Below are positions 49,132 to 59,389 of a DNA stretch of 64,000 nucleotides, in pieces. The DNA is taken from the NCBI RefSeq assembly GCF_024160145.1, contig NZ_JAMYWQ010000005.1, positions 1 to 64,000 of the forward strand, given 5' to 3'. The position numbers and the translations under genes are program-made. The notes beneath the pieces were generated by a model. The model was not told the origin of the DNA and did no database searches. It saw only the letters and a list, made by a program, of their open reading frames with translations. Each line of letters opens with the position of its first letter. The stretch's first letter is position 1. The stretch is from Serratia nevei. Lineage in GTDB: Bacteria; Pseudomonadota; Gammaproteobacteria; Enterobacterales; Enterobacteriaceae.

Positions 49132-49866
49132 ATGAAAAAACTGCTGCTTGCCGCGACGATGTTGGCCGGGATCACCTTTAACGCCACCGCGGCCGAGACC
49201 ATCCGCTTCGCCGCTTCTGCCACCTACCCGCCGTTCGAATCGCTCGACGCCAACAACCAGATCGTCGGCTTCGACATCGATCTGGCCAACGCGCTGTGCA
49301 AGCAGATGCAGGCGCAGTGCACCTTCACCAACCAGGCGTTCGACAGCCTGATCGCCGCGCTGAAATTCAAGAAATACGATGCGGTGATTTCCGGTATGGA
49401 CATCACGCCGGAGCGCAGCAAACAGGTCGCTTTCACCCAGCCTTACTACGCCAACTCGGCGATCGTGATCGCGCAAAAAGGCAAGTTCAGCTCGCTGGCG
49501 GATCTGAAAGGCAAAAAGCTCGGCATGGAAAATGGCACCACCCACCAGAAATACATGCAGGACAAGCATCCGGAGATTAACACCGTCTCTTACGACAGCT
49601 ACCAGAACGCCATTCTGGAGCTGAAAAACGGCCGTATCGACGGCGTGTTCGGCGACACCGCCGTGGTGAACGAGTGGCTGAAAACCAACCCGCAGCTGGC
49701 GCCGGTGGGCGAGCACATCACCGATGCGCAATACTTTGGCACCGGCCTCGGCATCGCGGTACGCCCCGACAACCAGGCGCTGCTGGCCAAGCTGAACGCC
49801 GCGCTGGACGCCATCAAGGCCGACGGCACCTACAAGGCCATCAACGACAAGTGGTTCCCGCAGTAA
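49132..49866 (+). CDS. artJ: arginine periplasmic binding protein ArtJ
   Basis: The 244-residue precursor has a signal peptide (MKKLLLAATMLAGITFNATA, cleaved before AETIRF) and the same fold and motifs as ArtI (GFDIDLANALCKQM, GMDITPERSKQ). It delivers arginine to the ArtQMP channel. It is a separate transcription unit, with its own ARG-box-like pair 110-150 bases upstream, a GGAG before the ATG and its own terminator. It is a paralogue of artI about 2.3 kb away, with art permease genes between them. Confidence 0.96.
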   Translation: MKKLLLAATMLAGITFNATAAETIRFAASATYPPFESLDANNQIVGFDIDLANALCKQMQAQCTFTNQAFDSLIAALKFKKYDAVISGMDITPERSKQVAFTQPYYANSAIVIAQKGKFSSLADLKGKKLGMENGTTHQKYMQDKHPEINTVSYDSYQNAILELKNGRIDGVFGDTAVVNEWLKTNPQLAPVGEHITDAQYFGTGLGIAVRPDNQALLAKLNAALDAIKADGTYKAINDKWFPQ

Positions 49867-49871
49867 GCAAT

Positions 49872-49893
49872 AAGGCCCGGTTATCCGGGCCTT
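49872..49893. terminator. terminator between artJ and rlmC
   Basis: AAGGCCCGG-TTAT-CCGGGCCTT lies between convergent genes, with a short T run on the plus side (ATGTTTTAT). Confidence 0.8.
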
Positions 49894-49898
49894 ATGTT

Positions 49899-51029
49899 TT
49901 ATAAAATCCGCACCAACAGCGTCAGCACTTCGTAGTGCGCGGTATGCGGGAACATGTCAAACAGCTGCACCCGTTCGATGCGGTACCCCGGCAACATCTC
50001 GATATCTTTCGCCATGCTCTCGGCATTGCAGCTGGAATAAAGAATATAGTCCGGCGCCATCCGGCTCAGGTAGTCGCACAGCGCCTGGCCGATGCCGCGC
50101 CGCGGCGGATTGACCAGCACCAGCTGCGGCACCTGACCTTCGGCGGTGGCGAAGCGGGTGGAATCGAGCGCCTGAAAATCTACGTGTAGCAGCCCTAACC
50201 GCTGCGCCGACTGGCGGGCGCAGGCGATCGCTTCCGCGCTGATTTCGATGCCGGTCAGCCGCGTTTGCGGTTGCGCGCAGTGCAGGCCGAAACCGCCGAC
50301 GCCGCAGAACAGATCCCACATGCTGTCGATACCCAGCGCGCGCACCCAGTCGCGGGCGGTGGCATACAGATCGGCGGCCACCTGCGGGTTGGTCTGGAAG
50401 AAGCTTTGCGGGCGGATGAACAGCGGCACCTGATTGAACCGCTCCTCCAGCGCCTGCTGTTCGGTCAGCGCAATCTCGCGCTCCCCTTCCATGATCGCCA
50501 TGTGCACCGGCTGAATATTGGCGGAGATCACCTTGAGCTGCGGCAGCTGCTGCTGCAGCCACGGCAGCGCGGCGCGCAGCTGCGCCAGCTTGGTTTCCGA
50601 ACGCAGCACGAAGCGCAGCATCACGCCGCCGTCGAGCGTGCTTTCGGTCAGCAGCAGGTACTTCAGCTCGCCGCGTTTGCGCGCTACGTTATACGGCGTC
50701 AGGCCCGCGCGGGCGATAAAGCTTTTCAGCACCGCAAACATCAGCGCAAAGCCGGCGGGATACAGCGGGCAGTCGCTCAGATCGACCGGCGTGCCGTCGC
50801 GGTGCAGCATGCCGAGCAGCGGGCGCTCCACGCTGCCGCTGACCACCATCTTGGCTTTATTGCGAAATGCGCTCAGCTCTCCCGCCACCGGCTGCAGCCA
50901 CTGCGCGACGTCGCGCACGGCCAGCAACGATTGCAGGTGATGCTGTTTGTCGGCCAGTTGCTGCGGATAGGGCTTTTCCAGCCACTGACAGGAACGGCAG
51001 GTGCCCGCCGTATACAAAGCGCAATGCAT
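49899..51029 (-). CDS. rlmC: 23S rRNA (uracil-747-C5)-methyltransferase
   Basis: RlmC (RumB) makes m5U747 in 23S rRNA with SAM. The 376-residue protein has the iron-sulfur cysteines C3, C11 and C14 ([14 protein letters not shown]) and C87 (LSDCPL). A Rossmann methyltransferase core contains [14 protein letters not shown]. The catalytic cysteine near 334 lies in [12 protein letters not shown]. It lacks the TRAM domain of RlmD, as expected for RlmC. It is the single gene upstream of the artJ terminator, read leftward. Confidence 0.96.
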   Translation of the reverse strand: MHCALYTAGTCRSCQWLEKPYPQQLADKQHHLQSLLAVRDVAQWLQPVAGELSAFRNKAKMVVSGSVERPLLGMLHRDGTPVDLSDCPLYPAGFALMFAVLKSFIARAGLTPYNVARKRGELKYLLLTESTLDGGVMLRFVLRSETKLAQLRAALPWLQQQLPQLKVISANIQPVHMAIMEGEREIALTEQQALEERFNQVPLFIRPQSFFQTNPQVAADLYATARDWVRALGIDSMWDLFCGVGGFGLHCAQPQTRLTGIEISAEAIACARQSAQRLGLLHVDFQALDSTRFATAEGQVPQLVLVNPPRRGIGQALCDYLSRMAPDYILYSSCNAESMAKDIEMLPGYRIERVQLFDMFPHTAHYEVLTLLVRIL

Positions 51030-51098
51030 GAAGATTACCGTGAAGTTCAGGATGACGAATTAAGGGCGCAGAGTTTACCACTCCGCGCGCCTAAAATC

Positions 51099-51578
51099 TC
51101 ACTTGCGCGCGGCGAAGAAGCGGCGGCTGGCGGTAGGGACGAACAGCAACGCCAGGATCACCACGTCGGGGATCTTTTGCAGGATCAGAACGTGCAGGAT
51201 TTGGCCGCTGGTTTCCCCTTCCACGGTGAACACCTCGGGGAAGACGCTGCCGATGGTGGCCAACAGCAGGTAAAGCACCACGATGCACTGGCAGGCCACA
51301 TAGCCCCAGCGCCCCCAGTTGCGGCCGCGCATCACCGCAAAGCCGCAGCTGATTTGCAGGCACAGCAGCATCAGGCCGGCCAGAAAGATAAGGGTAGAAT
51401 CCCACGCCTGCGCGCTGGTGTTGACGAACTCCTGCGCGCCGTCGACGCCCAGTTCGCCCAACAGCAGCACCACGCTGATACACTTGATCGCGACCATGGC
51501 GGTGCCCGCCACCATCACCGGCACCGGCGCATCCGCAGTCGATCCCATTCCCTGCCCGCTTTTCAGCATGTCTGACAT
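51099..51578 (-). CDS. ybjO: inner-membrane protein YbjO (DUF2593)
   Basis: The 159-residue protein has four clear hydrophobic segments (about 22-45, 63-83, 90-112, 128-148) and a short basic C-terminus. It matches E. coli YbjO (162 residues) in pattern and place, between potI and rlmC. Its function is unknown. Confidence 0.9.
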   Translation of the reverse strand: MSDMLKSGQGMGSTADAPVPVMVAGTAMVAIKCISVVLLLGELGVDGAQEFVNTSAQAWDSTLIFLAGLMLLCLQISCGFAVMRGRNWGRWGYVACQCIVVLYLLLATIGSVFPEVFTVEGETSGQILHVLILQKIPDVVILALLFVPTASRRFFAARK

Positions 51579-51682
51579 ATCCGTGTTCCGCTACGACGCG
51601 CCACCAATAAAGATGGCGCATGTAAAGTCAGGTAGTTAGTTGCAATACTTATTGATTGCAAAAATAGCAGGTTTGTTACGAT

Positions 51683-52528
51683 TCAGCTACGGGCCGCCCG
51701 CTGTAATTCACGCGATCGTTGTTTTTCCGAGCGCGCCATAAACCACCAGGCGACCAGGCCGAGAATGCCCACCACCAGCAGGATCAGGCTGGCCAACGCG
51801 TTAATTTCCGGATTTACCCCCATGCGCACGCTGGAGAATACCAGCATCGGCAGCGTGGTGGCGCCCGGGCCGGAGACGAAGCTGGCGATCACCAGGTCGT
51901 CCAGCGACAGGGTGAACGCCAGCATCCAGCCGGAGATCAGCGCCGGCGCGATCATCGGCAAGGTGATGACGAAGAACACCTTCAGCGGCGGCGCCCCCAA
52001 ATCCATCGCCGCTTCCTCGATCGAGCGATCCACCTCGCGCAGACGCGAGCTGATCACCACTGCCACGTAAGCGGTGCAGAAGGTGACATGCGCCAGCCAG
52101 ATGGTGAACATGCCGCGCTCCGACGGCCAGCCAAAGGCGTGCCCCATCGCCACAAACAGCAGCAGCAGTGACAGGCCGGTGATCACGTCCGGCATCACCA
52201 GCGGCGCGGTCAACATAAACGCAAAACCGGTCGAACCGCGAAAACGGCCGAAGCGCACCATCACCACGGCGGCGATGGTGCCCAGTACCACTGCCGCGGT
52301 GGCGGCGGCGGCGGCGATGGTCAGGCTGAGCCCCACCGCGCCGATCATCGCCGAGTCGTGAAACAGTTCGCTATACCAGCGCGTGGACCAGCCGGCCCAC
52401 ACCGTCACCAGTTTGGAGCTGTTGAAGGAGTAGATCACCAGCATCAGCATCGGCGCATACAGGAAGGTAAAGCCGATCGTCAGGATGGCGATGCGCCACG
52501 GTGAGCGTACTACCGGCAAGTTGTTCAT
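51683..52528 (-). CDS. potI: putrescine ABC transporter permease PotI
   Basis: The protein has 281 residues from the ATG at 52528 (MNNLPVVRSPWRI), the E. coli length. An upstream in-frame start would add 14 residues inside potH. It has six hydrophobic segments and the EAA loop EEAAMDLGAPPLKVFFVITLP (in part). With PotH it forms the channel for putrescine. Its ATG overlaps the end of potH by 4 bases. It is the last gene of potFGHI. Confidence 0.96.
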   Translation of the reverse strand: MNNLPVVRSPWRIAILTIGFTFLYAPMLMLVIYSFNSSKLVTVWAGWSTRWYSELFHDSAMIGAVGLSLTIAAAAATAAVVLGTIAAVVMVRFGRFRGSTGFAFMLTAPLVMPDVITGLSLLLLFVAMGHAFGWPSERGMFTIWLAHVTFCTAYVAVVISSRLREVDRSIEEAAMDLGAPPLKVFFVITLPMIAPALISGWMLAFTLSLDDLVIASFVSGPGATTLPMLVFSSVRMGVNPEINALASLILLVVGILGLVAWWFMARSEKQRSRELQRAARS

Positions 52529-53487
52529 TCCTGCCCCCCCATTTCCTTGTTCTGGTGTTTGTGGAACCACAAAATTGGCACGATCAACAGCAGCAGCATG
52601 ATGGTGGCGACCGCCGAGGCCACCGGCCAGTCGCGGTTATTGAAGAACTCCTGCCACAGCACGCGGCCGATCATGATGCTGTCCGGCCCGCCGAGCAGTT
52701 CCGGGATCACGAACTCGCCCACCGCCGGAATGAACACCAGCATCGAACCGGCGATGATGCCGCCGCGCGTCAGCGGCACGATCACGCTGAAGAAGGTTTT
52801 CAGCGGCCGGGCCCCCAGATCCAGCGACGCCTCCACCAGCGAGTAATCCAGCCGGATCAGCGCCGTGTAGATCGGCAGCACCATAAACGGCAGATAGGAA
52901 TACACGATGCCGATATACACCGCCAGGTTGGTGTGCAGGATCACCAGCGGTTGATCGATCACCCCTAACCACAGCAAGAAATTATTCAGAATGCCGTTGT
53001 TTTTCAGAATGCCCATCCAGGCATAGACGCGGATCAGGAACGAGGTCCAGGAAGGCAGGATCACCAGCAGCAGCAGAATGTTGCGGGTTGACGCCTTGCT
53101 GTGGGCTACCGCCCAGGCCAGCGGATAGCCGATGATCAGGCAGCACAGCGTCGAGACCGCCGCCACGCGCAGCGACTGCAGATAGGCGTCGATATACAGC
53201 GGATCGTCGGTCAGCTGCAGGTAGTTGGCGAAGTTGAGCGCGATGTTGAGCTTGCCGTCCGCCCAGCTCAGCAGCTCGGTGTAGGGCGGCACCGCCAACG
53301 CCAGCTCCGCCAGGCTGATCTTGAACACGATCAGGAACGGCAGCATGAACAGCAGCGTCAGCCATAAATACGGCAGCGCGATCACCAGCTTGCGGCCGTG
53401 AGCCATCAGCAGGCGGTGGAACAGCGCCTTGAAGGTGCCGGGCGTTTTGGCCGGCGGCTCCGGCGTGCGTTCAGAAAGCAAGGTCAT
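52525..53487 (-). CDS. potH: putrescine ABC transporter permease PotH
   Basis: The 320-residue inner-membrane permease has an N-terminal cytoplasmic tail of about 35 residues and six hydrophobic segments. The EAA loop (EASLDLGARPLKTFFSVIVP, about 215-234) contacts PotG. It is the partner of PotI. It begins 24 bases after potG and overlaps potI by 4 bases, so the three genes are tightly linked. Confidence 0.96.
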   Translation of the reverse strand: MTLLSERTPEPPAKTPGTFKALFHRLLMAHGRKLVIALPYLWLTLLFMLPFLIVFKISLAELALAVPPYTELLSWADGKLNIALNFANYLQLTDDPLYIDAYLQSLRVAAVSTLCCLIIGYPLAWAVAHSKASTRNILLLLVILPSWTSFLIRVYAWMGILKNNGILNNFLLWLGVIDQPLVILHTNLAVYIGIVYSYLPFMVLPIYTALIRLDYSLVEASLDLGARPLKTFFSVIVPLTRGGIIAGSMLVFIPAVGEFVIPELLGGPDSIMIGRVLWQEFFNNRDWPVASAVATIMLLLLIVPILWFHKHQNKEMGGQE

Positions 53488-53511
53488 ACGGGTTACTCCT
53501 CACCGGTTCCA

Positions 53512-54645
53512 CTACACCGTCAACACGACGCAGCTGTCGGTTTCCCAGCACAGACGCACTTCATCGCCCCAGGTCGGCATCCCCTTGCGGAAACGGTGGC
53601 CGTTTTGCAGCTGGGCGCTGATAATCTGCCCGCTGTGCAGCTTCACGTGGTAGATGGACAGATCGCCCAGATAGGCAATGTGCGCCACTTCCCCCACCGC
53701 GAAGTTGCAGCCGTCTGCCGGCACCTGTTCGCACAGCAGGATCTTTTCCGGCCGCAGCGCCACCTGGATCGGCACGCCGTCCACCACCGAGGCGTCCGGA
53801 TCGACCTTGATCGCATGGCGCAATCCGGGGCTTTGCAGGATCAGCGCGTCGTCGTGGCGCTCCTGCAATACGCAGTCGAAGACGTTGACCGAGCCAATAA
53901 ATTCGGCGCTGAAGCGGCTGTTCGGATGCTCGTAGATCTCTTCCGGCTCGCCGATCTGCACGAACTTGCCGCGGTTCATGATGGCGATGCGCCCCGCCAT
54001 GGTCATCGCCTCCTCCTGATCGTGCGTCACCATCACGCAGGTCACGCCGACGCGCTCGAGAATATCGGTCACTTCCAGCTGCATGCGATCGCGCAGCTTC
54101 TTGTCCAGCGCGCCCATCGGCTCATCCAGCAGCAGCAGCTTCGGCCGCTTGGCCAGGCTGCGCGCCAGCGCCACCCGCTGCCGCTGGCCGCCGGAAAGCT
54201 GGTGCGGCTTGCGTTTGGCATACTCTTGCATGTGCACCAGCGCCAGCATTTCCGCCACCCGCTCGACGATCTCCGCCCGCGGCATGTTGTCCTGCTTCAG
54301 GCCGAAGGCGATGTTTTGCTCTACCGTCATGTGCGGGAACAGCGCGTAAGACTGAAACATCATGTTTATCGGCCGCTGGTACGGCGGCACGTGCGACATA
54401 TCCTGCCCATCGAGCACGATCTGCCCTTCCGAGGGCGGTTCGAAGCCGGCCAGCATGCGCAGCAAGGTGGATTTGCCGCAGCCGGACGGGCCGAGCAGCG
54501 CAAAGATTTCGCCCTTGTAGATGGTAAGGCTGACGTCTTCGACCGCGTTCTGCCCGTCGAAGGTTTTGGTGAGGTTACGGATTTCCAGCAGAGGGGTGAA
54601 AACCTTCTGCGACTTGGCTTGAGGACGAGGGATGGCGTCGTTCAA
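53512..54645 (-). CDS. potG: putrescine ABC transporter ATPase PotG
   Basis: The 377-residue ATPase has Walker [10 protein letters not shown] (52-60), signature [15 protein letters not shown] (about 150) and Walker [15 protein letters not shown]-terminal TOBE domain (about 290-375) is the usual regulatory part of this subfamily. It powers PotH and PotI. It is separated from potF by about 120 bases holding strong hairpins, so it is probably expressed below the binding protein. Confidence 0.96.
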   Translation of the reverse strand: MNDAIPRPQAKSQKVFTPLLEIRNLTKTFDGQNAVEDVSLTIYKGEIFALLGPSGCGKSTLLRMLAGFEPPSEGQIVLDGQDMSHVPPYQRPINMMFQSYALFPHMTVEQNIAFGLKQDNMPRAEIVERVAEMLALVHMQEYAKRKPHQLSGGQRQRVALARSLAKRPKLLLLDEPMGALDKKLRDRMQLEVTDILERVGVTCVMVTHDQEEAMTMAGRIAIMNRGKFVQIGEPEEIYEHPNSRFSAEFIGSVNVFDCVLQERHDDALILQSPGLRHAIKVDPDASVVDGVPIQVALRPEKILLCEQVPADGCNFAVGEVAHIAYLGDLSIYHVKLHSGQIISAQLQNGHRFRKGMPTWGDEVRLCWETDSCVVLTV

Positions 54646-54679
54646 TCGGGGTGCTCTCCGGCGTAAAGCGGCACAAAAC

Positions 54680-54766
54680 CACGGCGAGCGCCGTGGCCCA
54701 AAACGGCAATGCAGGCGGGGGCCCCGCCTGCCGGTTTACCGACGATCGGGAGATATCTCCCCGATC
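54680..54766 (-). terminator. stacked hairpins between potF and potG
   Basis: Three stems lie in the potF-potG gap: CACGGCGAGCGCCGTG (54681-54696), a perfect 10-bp palindrome GCAGGCGGGG-G-CCCCGCCTGC (54711-54731) and GATCGGGAGAT/ATCTCCCCGATC (54744-54766). None has a full T tract, so they fit mRNA-stabilising or partial-attenuation elements after the binding-protein gene. Confidence 0.6.
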
Positions 54767-54767
54767 A

Positions 54768-55877
54768 TCACTTCCCGCTTTTAACTTTAGTCCATGCGCG
54801 GGTAATGACACGATCCAGCTTCGGCGACTGCACGTTGAGCGTGAACAGCTTGGCGCGAATGTCTGCCGGCGGATAGACGTTCGGGTTATCCCGCACTTCG
54901 GCGTTCACCAGCGGCGTGGAATCCTTCACCGCATTGGCGTAGTAAACGTGATTGCTGATGTCCGCCATCACGTCCGGCTTCAGCAGGAAGTTCAGGAACT
55001 GGTAGGCAGCGTCCTTGTTCTTGGCGTCCGCCGGCATGGCGAACATGTCGAAGTAGGTCAGCGCCCCCTCTTTCGGGATCGCATAGGCCACGTTCACGCC
55101 GTTTTTCGCCTCTTTGGCGCGGTTGGCCGCCTGCATCACGTCGCCGGACCAGCCGATCGCCACGCAGATATCGCCGTTCGCCAGATCGTTGATGTACTGG
55201 GAAGAGTGGAAATAGCGGATGTTCGGCCGCAGCTTCAGCAGCAGATCGTTGGCCGCGCCGGTGTAGTCCGCCGCGTTGGTGCTGTTGGGATCCTTACCCA
55301 GGTAGTGCAGCACGGTGGCGTAGACTTCGCTCGGCGCATCAAGGAAGGAGACGCCGCAGCTTTTCAGCTTCTCAAGGTTTTCCGGCTTGAAGATCAGGTC
55401 CCAGCTGTTGACCGGCGCGTCTTTCCCCAGCACCGCCTTCACCTTGTCGACGTTATAGCCGATGCCGGTAGTCACCATCATGTAAGGGATGCCGTATTTG
55501 TTGCCCTTGTCGTTATGCGCCACCAGCTGCAGCATCTCGGGATCGAGGTTTTTGTAATTGGGGATTTTGCTCTTGTCGAGCGGTTCGAAAATGCCGGCCT
55601 GCGACTGACGCTCAAGGAAGTTGGACGAAGGGACCACCAAATCGTAACCGGTGCTGCCCGCCATCAGTTTGCCTTCCAACACTTCGTTGGAGTCAAAGAC
55701 GTCGTACACCACCTTGATACCGGTTTCTTTCTGGAATTTGGCCAGGGTATCCGGCGCGATATAGTCGGACCAGTTATACACGTGCAGCGTTTTCTCTTCG
55801 GCTGACGCCGTGACGGACGCGGCCATCAGCAGGCCGGCAACCACACCCGATAACCACTTTTTACGTTGGGTGACCAT
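54768..55877 (-). CDS. potF: putrescine periplasmic binding protein PotF
   Basis: The 369-residue precursor has a signal peptide (cleaved near VTASA-EEK). The mature protein starts KTLHVYNWSDYI, the hallmark of PotF/PotD, where W and D contact the polyamine amines. Further contacts sit in AIGWSGDVMQA and TYFDMFAMP. It is the first gene of potFGHI, which imports putrescine. GGAGG lies before the ATG. The promoter should lie in the 400 bases upstream. Confidence 0.96.
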   Translation of the reverse strand: MVTQRKKWLSGVVAGLLMAASVTASAEEKTLHVYNWSDYIAPDTLAKFQKETGIKVVYDVFDSNEVLEGKLMAGSTGYDLVVPSSNFLERQSQAGIFEPLDKSKIPNYKNLDPEMLQLVAHNDKGNKYGIPYMMVTTGIGYNVDKVKAVLGKDAPVNSWDLIFKPENLEKLKSCGVSFLDAPSEVYATVLHYLGKDPNSTNAADYTGAANDLLLKLRPNIRYFHSSQYINDLANGDICVAIGWSGDVMQAANRAKEAKNGVNVAYAIPKEGALTYFDMFAMPADAKNKDAAYQFLNFLLKPDVMADISNHVYYANAVKDSTPLVNAEVRDNPNVYPPADIRAKLFTLNVQSPKLDRVITRAWTKVKSGK

Positions 55878-56282
55878 CCGTAACTTCCTCCAAAACAGGG
55901 TGAATCATAGAATTGAACTTGTATCTGCAGCGATACAAAACCTTTCCTGATTGAGCGCAATCGTTGCAACCGCGAACTGAATGGCTATGCATATGATTGC
56001 ACGCGCCTTTTTTCACTGCCCTGCTCGCGTGGTCACAAGGGAAATCGCAAGCCCTTTGCAGAATCAGCAGCATAGCCGCTGGCGCAGGAACCCGCCAGCC
56101 CCCTGGGGAAAAAACGCCTTTTATCGATTTTTTATGCAGTTTTTCTCTATGTGATACGCCATTAACGGCACAAAAGGCGAGAAAGATCGGGCGGCAAAGG
56201 CCAAAGTGCAGAATATCTTATTGCGGAGGGAAATAACGGCGCATGCCGCCGGAACGACGGCATGCTTAAGGTGCGGCGAGGA
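55878..56282. other. gene-free region upstream of potF
   Basis: These 405 bases lie between ybjN and potF (both leftward). No coding frame is supported. A perfect 8-bp stem GCATGCCG-N9-CGGCATGC at 56241-56265 just after ybjN is probably its transcript end. The rest is AT-richer sequence expected to hold the potF promoter. Confidence 0.5.
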
Positions 56283-56762
56283 TCAGTGCAGCATCGGCTG
56301 GCGCACGGCGCCAGCGGGGATTTCTTCTTCGTCACCCATAAACAGCAGATCGTTCGCCCGCGCCTCGAGGATCACCATCGAGACCTGCTCTTCACCCTGC
56401 TGCATAAAGTGGGTGAACTGCTCGTAGGTGATGCCGACGGCTACGCTCAGCGACTGGCAGACGATCAGCTTCGGCAGGTTGTCGTCCTGAATATCGACAA
56501 AGGCTTTGATAGTCAGCGAACTGGCGTTGATCTGGCTCAGATCCGCCACCAGCGGGATCAGCGCGGTCGGTTTCACCTCGGCCAGCGCGGAGAACAGGAT
56601 GACGTTATCCACCAGATCTATCTTGGCGTCGAACACGCCGTCGAAGTTCTGCATGTGCGGCAGGTGCAGTGCCTGGCAGGAATCGCACTCAAAGAAAGAA
56701 ATGCCCGACTGATCCAGCCAGCGCCGCAACAGCGCCAAATCGGGGACAATGAGTGAATCCAT
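56283..56762 (-). CDS. ybjN: YbjN family protein
   Basis: The protein has 159 residues from the ATG at 56762 (MDSLIVPDLALLRRWLDQ), as in E. coli MTSLVVPGLDTLRQWLD. It resembles type III secretion chaperones in fold but is not part of a secretion locus. In E. coli, changes in YbjN level affect motility, biofilm and stress responses; its mechanism is unknown. The block FECDSCQALHLPHMQNFDGVFDAKIDL (in part) is highly conserved. It follows rimK in the same direction. Confidence 0.93.
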   Translation of the reverse strand: MDSLIVPDLALLRRWLDQSGISFFECDSCQALHLPHMQNFDGVFDAKIDLVDNVILFSALAEVKPTALIPLVADLSQINASSLTIKAFVDIQDDNLPKLIVCQSLSVAVGITYEQFTHFMQQGEEQVSMVILEARANDLLFMGDEEEIPAGAVRQPMLH

Positions 56763-56898
56763 AATAACCAGCCTCACAATATTCAATACGCGAAAAGGCG
56801 CATAGCTTACGGAATATTCACCCGATACGCCACGATCAATGCGGCTTAATTCACTAATTAAGATATTGCCCGGCGGGAAGAGCGCGCCGCCCGCCCCG

Positions 56899-57801
<903 letters not shown>

Positions 57802-57857
57802 TCGTCACCCCAAAAAGGCCAACGCCTGCGCGGCAGGCGGGTTAGCAGCCGCGGCGC

Positions 57858-58172
57858 TCAGGCGCGCGGATCGTTGTCCTGATGATTTTTCGATGCGTCC
57901 GTCTCCTGCGGCTTGCGGCGATCGTTTTCCGGCGGCAGGCCGCCGCGCATCAGCGGCCCGAAGCCCTGCACCACGCGCCACACCAGAAATGCCGCCGCCG
58001 GCACCATCAGCGCCACACCGAGAAAAATCATGCCGACCGCCGCCTGCTGCGACGCCAGCCAGCCCGGCAGCTGCAGGTGGCCGTGAATGCTGAGGTAGGC
58101 CAACACCAGCATCACGATGCCCAGCCCTTCCAACACCAGCACCGGGCGCGGTAAGTCACCGAATGAACGCAT
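57858..58172 (-). CDS. ybjC: membrane protein YbjC (DUF1418)
   Basis: The protein has 104 residues from the ATG at 58172 (MRSFGDLPRPVLVLE), parallel to E. coli MRAIGKLPKSVLILE. Two hydrophobic segments (about 10-30 and 45-67) are followed by a polar, charged tail (PPENDRRKPQETDASKN). Its function is unknown. It is divergent from grxA and upstream of rimK. In E. coli the ybjC promoter drives nfsA and rimK under SoxS control; here nfsA is absent. Confidence 0.88.
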   Translation of the reverse strand: MRSFGDLPRPVLVLEGLGIVMLVLAYLSIHGHLQLPGWLASQQAAVGMIFLGVALMVPAAAFLVWRVVQGFGPLMRGGLPPENDRRKPQETDASKNHQDNDPRA

Positions 58173-58402
58173 ATTTTTCTTCTCCACAAGGTCTGCCCCC
58201 AGTGTAGTGAATTCCCGTCGACGACGACAGCCCCGGCAGACTAATTGGTTACATGAATCAGATTAACAGGTAATTCCTGCTTTTTTTTCACTGCCTCAAC
58301 GGGCATAGTAGGCGCCATCTGACGCAGGTAATGACTTTTTCGGTGACGGGATGTCGTTGCGGTAGCGAACAATTTATTGAAAATCCAATTAAGGAGCGTT
58401 GC

Positions 58403-58666
58403 ATGTTTGCAGTAATCTTCGGGCGTCCTGGCTGTCCTTATTGTGTCCGCGCTAAAGAACTGGCGGAAAAACTGACTGAAGAACGCGACGATTTCAACTT
58501 CCGTTACGTTGACATCCACGCGGAAGGCATCACCAAGGCCGATCTGGAAAAAACCGTCGGCAAACCGGTTGAAACCGTGCCGCAGATCTTCCTGGATGAG
58601 AAGCACATCGGCGGTTGCACCGATTTCGAAGCTTACGCCAAAGAACACCTGAACCTGTTCCAGTAA
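58403..58666 (+). CDS. grxA: glutaredoxin 1
   Basis: The 87-residue glutathione-dependent dithiol oxidoreductase has active site C11-P-Y-C14 (GRPGCPYCVRA). The GSH-binding TVPQIFLDEKHIGG segment follows. It reduces ribonucleotide reductase and OxyR in E. coli, where it is an OxyR target. AAGGAG stands before the ATG at 58403; the upstream open frame has no match. The conserved neighbour order ybjC < > grxA is kept. Confidence 0.97.
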   Translation: MFAVIFGRPGCPYCVRAKELAEKLTEERDDFNFRYVDIHAEGITKADLEKTVGKPVETVPQIFLDEKHIGGCTDFEAYAKEHLNLFQ

Positions 58667-58680
58667 GTTTTGGAACGACG

Positions 58681-58708
58681 AAAAAGGCGCTTAACGCGCC
58701 TTTTTTTA
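58681..58708. terminator. terminator between grxA and ybjM
   Basis: AAAAAGGCGC-TTAAC-GCGCCTTTTTTT lies between convergent genes, with A and T tracts on both sides. Confidence 0.9.
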
Positions 58709-59095
58709 TTGCCGCTGCCGCCGGTGCAGCTGCTGCAGCGTCTGCAACAGGCCGAGGGCGAACAGCATCAGCATCGCGCCGAACACGCACCAGAACACCG
58801 CGCTGGTGGCGTAAGCCAGCTCCTGCCAGAACGAAGAGGACGGCGTCAGCCAGAAATGACGGATCAGCAGGCACAGCGGCAGCGCATACAGTGCCCCCAG
58901 CAATGGGCAAAGCAGCCGCTTGCGGCTCGACAGATAGCTGGCGATCGCACCGGGGACAACGAACAGCAACAGACCGGTTTCGCCGTGGTGCTCATGATCC
59001 GTGCTGCCGAACAGGCCGGTTTGCTGGCCGAGAAACACCAGGCTGAACAACAGAAAACAGCTGAGAATGCCCAGCCAATATCTATAACTCGTCAT
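58706..59095 (-). CDS. ybjM: inner-membrane protein YbjM
   Basis: The protein has 129 residues from the ATG at 59095 (MTSYRYWLGILSCFLL), close to E. coli YbjM (125). It has four hydrophobic segments (about 8-25, 40-56, 62-80, 93-118), with conserved LLLFVVPGAIASY and SFWQELAYATSAVFWC. The longer frame to 59185 lacks support. Its function is unknown. Confidence 0.88.
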   Translation of the reverse strand: MTSYRYWLGILSCFLLFSLVFLGQQTGLFGSTDHEHHGETGLLLFVVPGAIASYLSSRKRLLCPLLGALYALPLCLLIRHFWLTPSSSFWQELAYATSAVFWCVFGAMLMLFALGLLQTLQQLHRRQRQ

Positions 59096-59389
59096 GCGAA
59101 TTCTCCCCCGCCCAATTACTGTATCAATAGAAATCGGCCCGGCCACCCGCGCGGTGACGCTGAACCGAATTTTTTCCTTGGTCAAAAGAGAGTTAAATGC
59201 GCCCGGCGGCGCAGGAAATCAGCTTTCTGTGCTGGCTGTCATCGGTCATAGCGTCTAGAATGAACGCCGCCGAACGATGGTTCGCTTCGCCTTCCGCTGC
59301 TGGTGATTCATGAGGTCGTTTTAAGGCTGAATTTATCTCTTATAGTTATCTATATCAAGCACTTACTGGTAAACAATAAGTTATCCTCC
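59096..59389. other. divergent control region between ybjM and ybjL
   Basis: No gene is visible in these 294 bases, and there is no terminator or clear palindrome. The part next to ybjL is AT-rich (about 59325-59385), which fits promoters and an mRNA leader. Confidence 0.4.
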
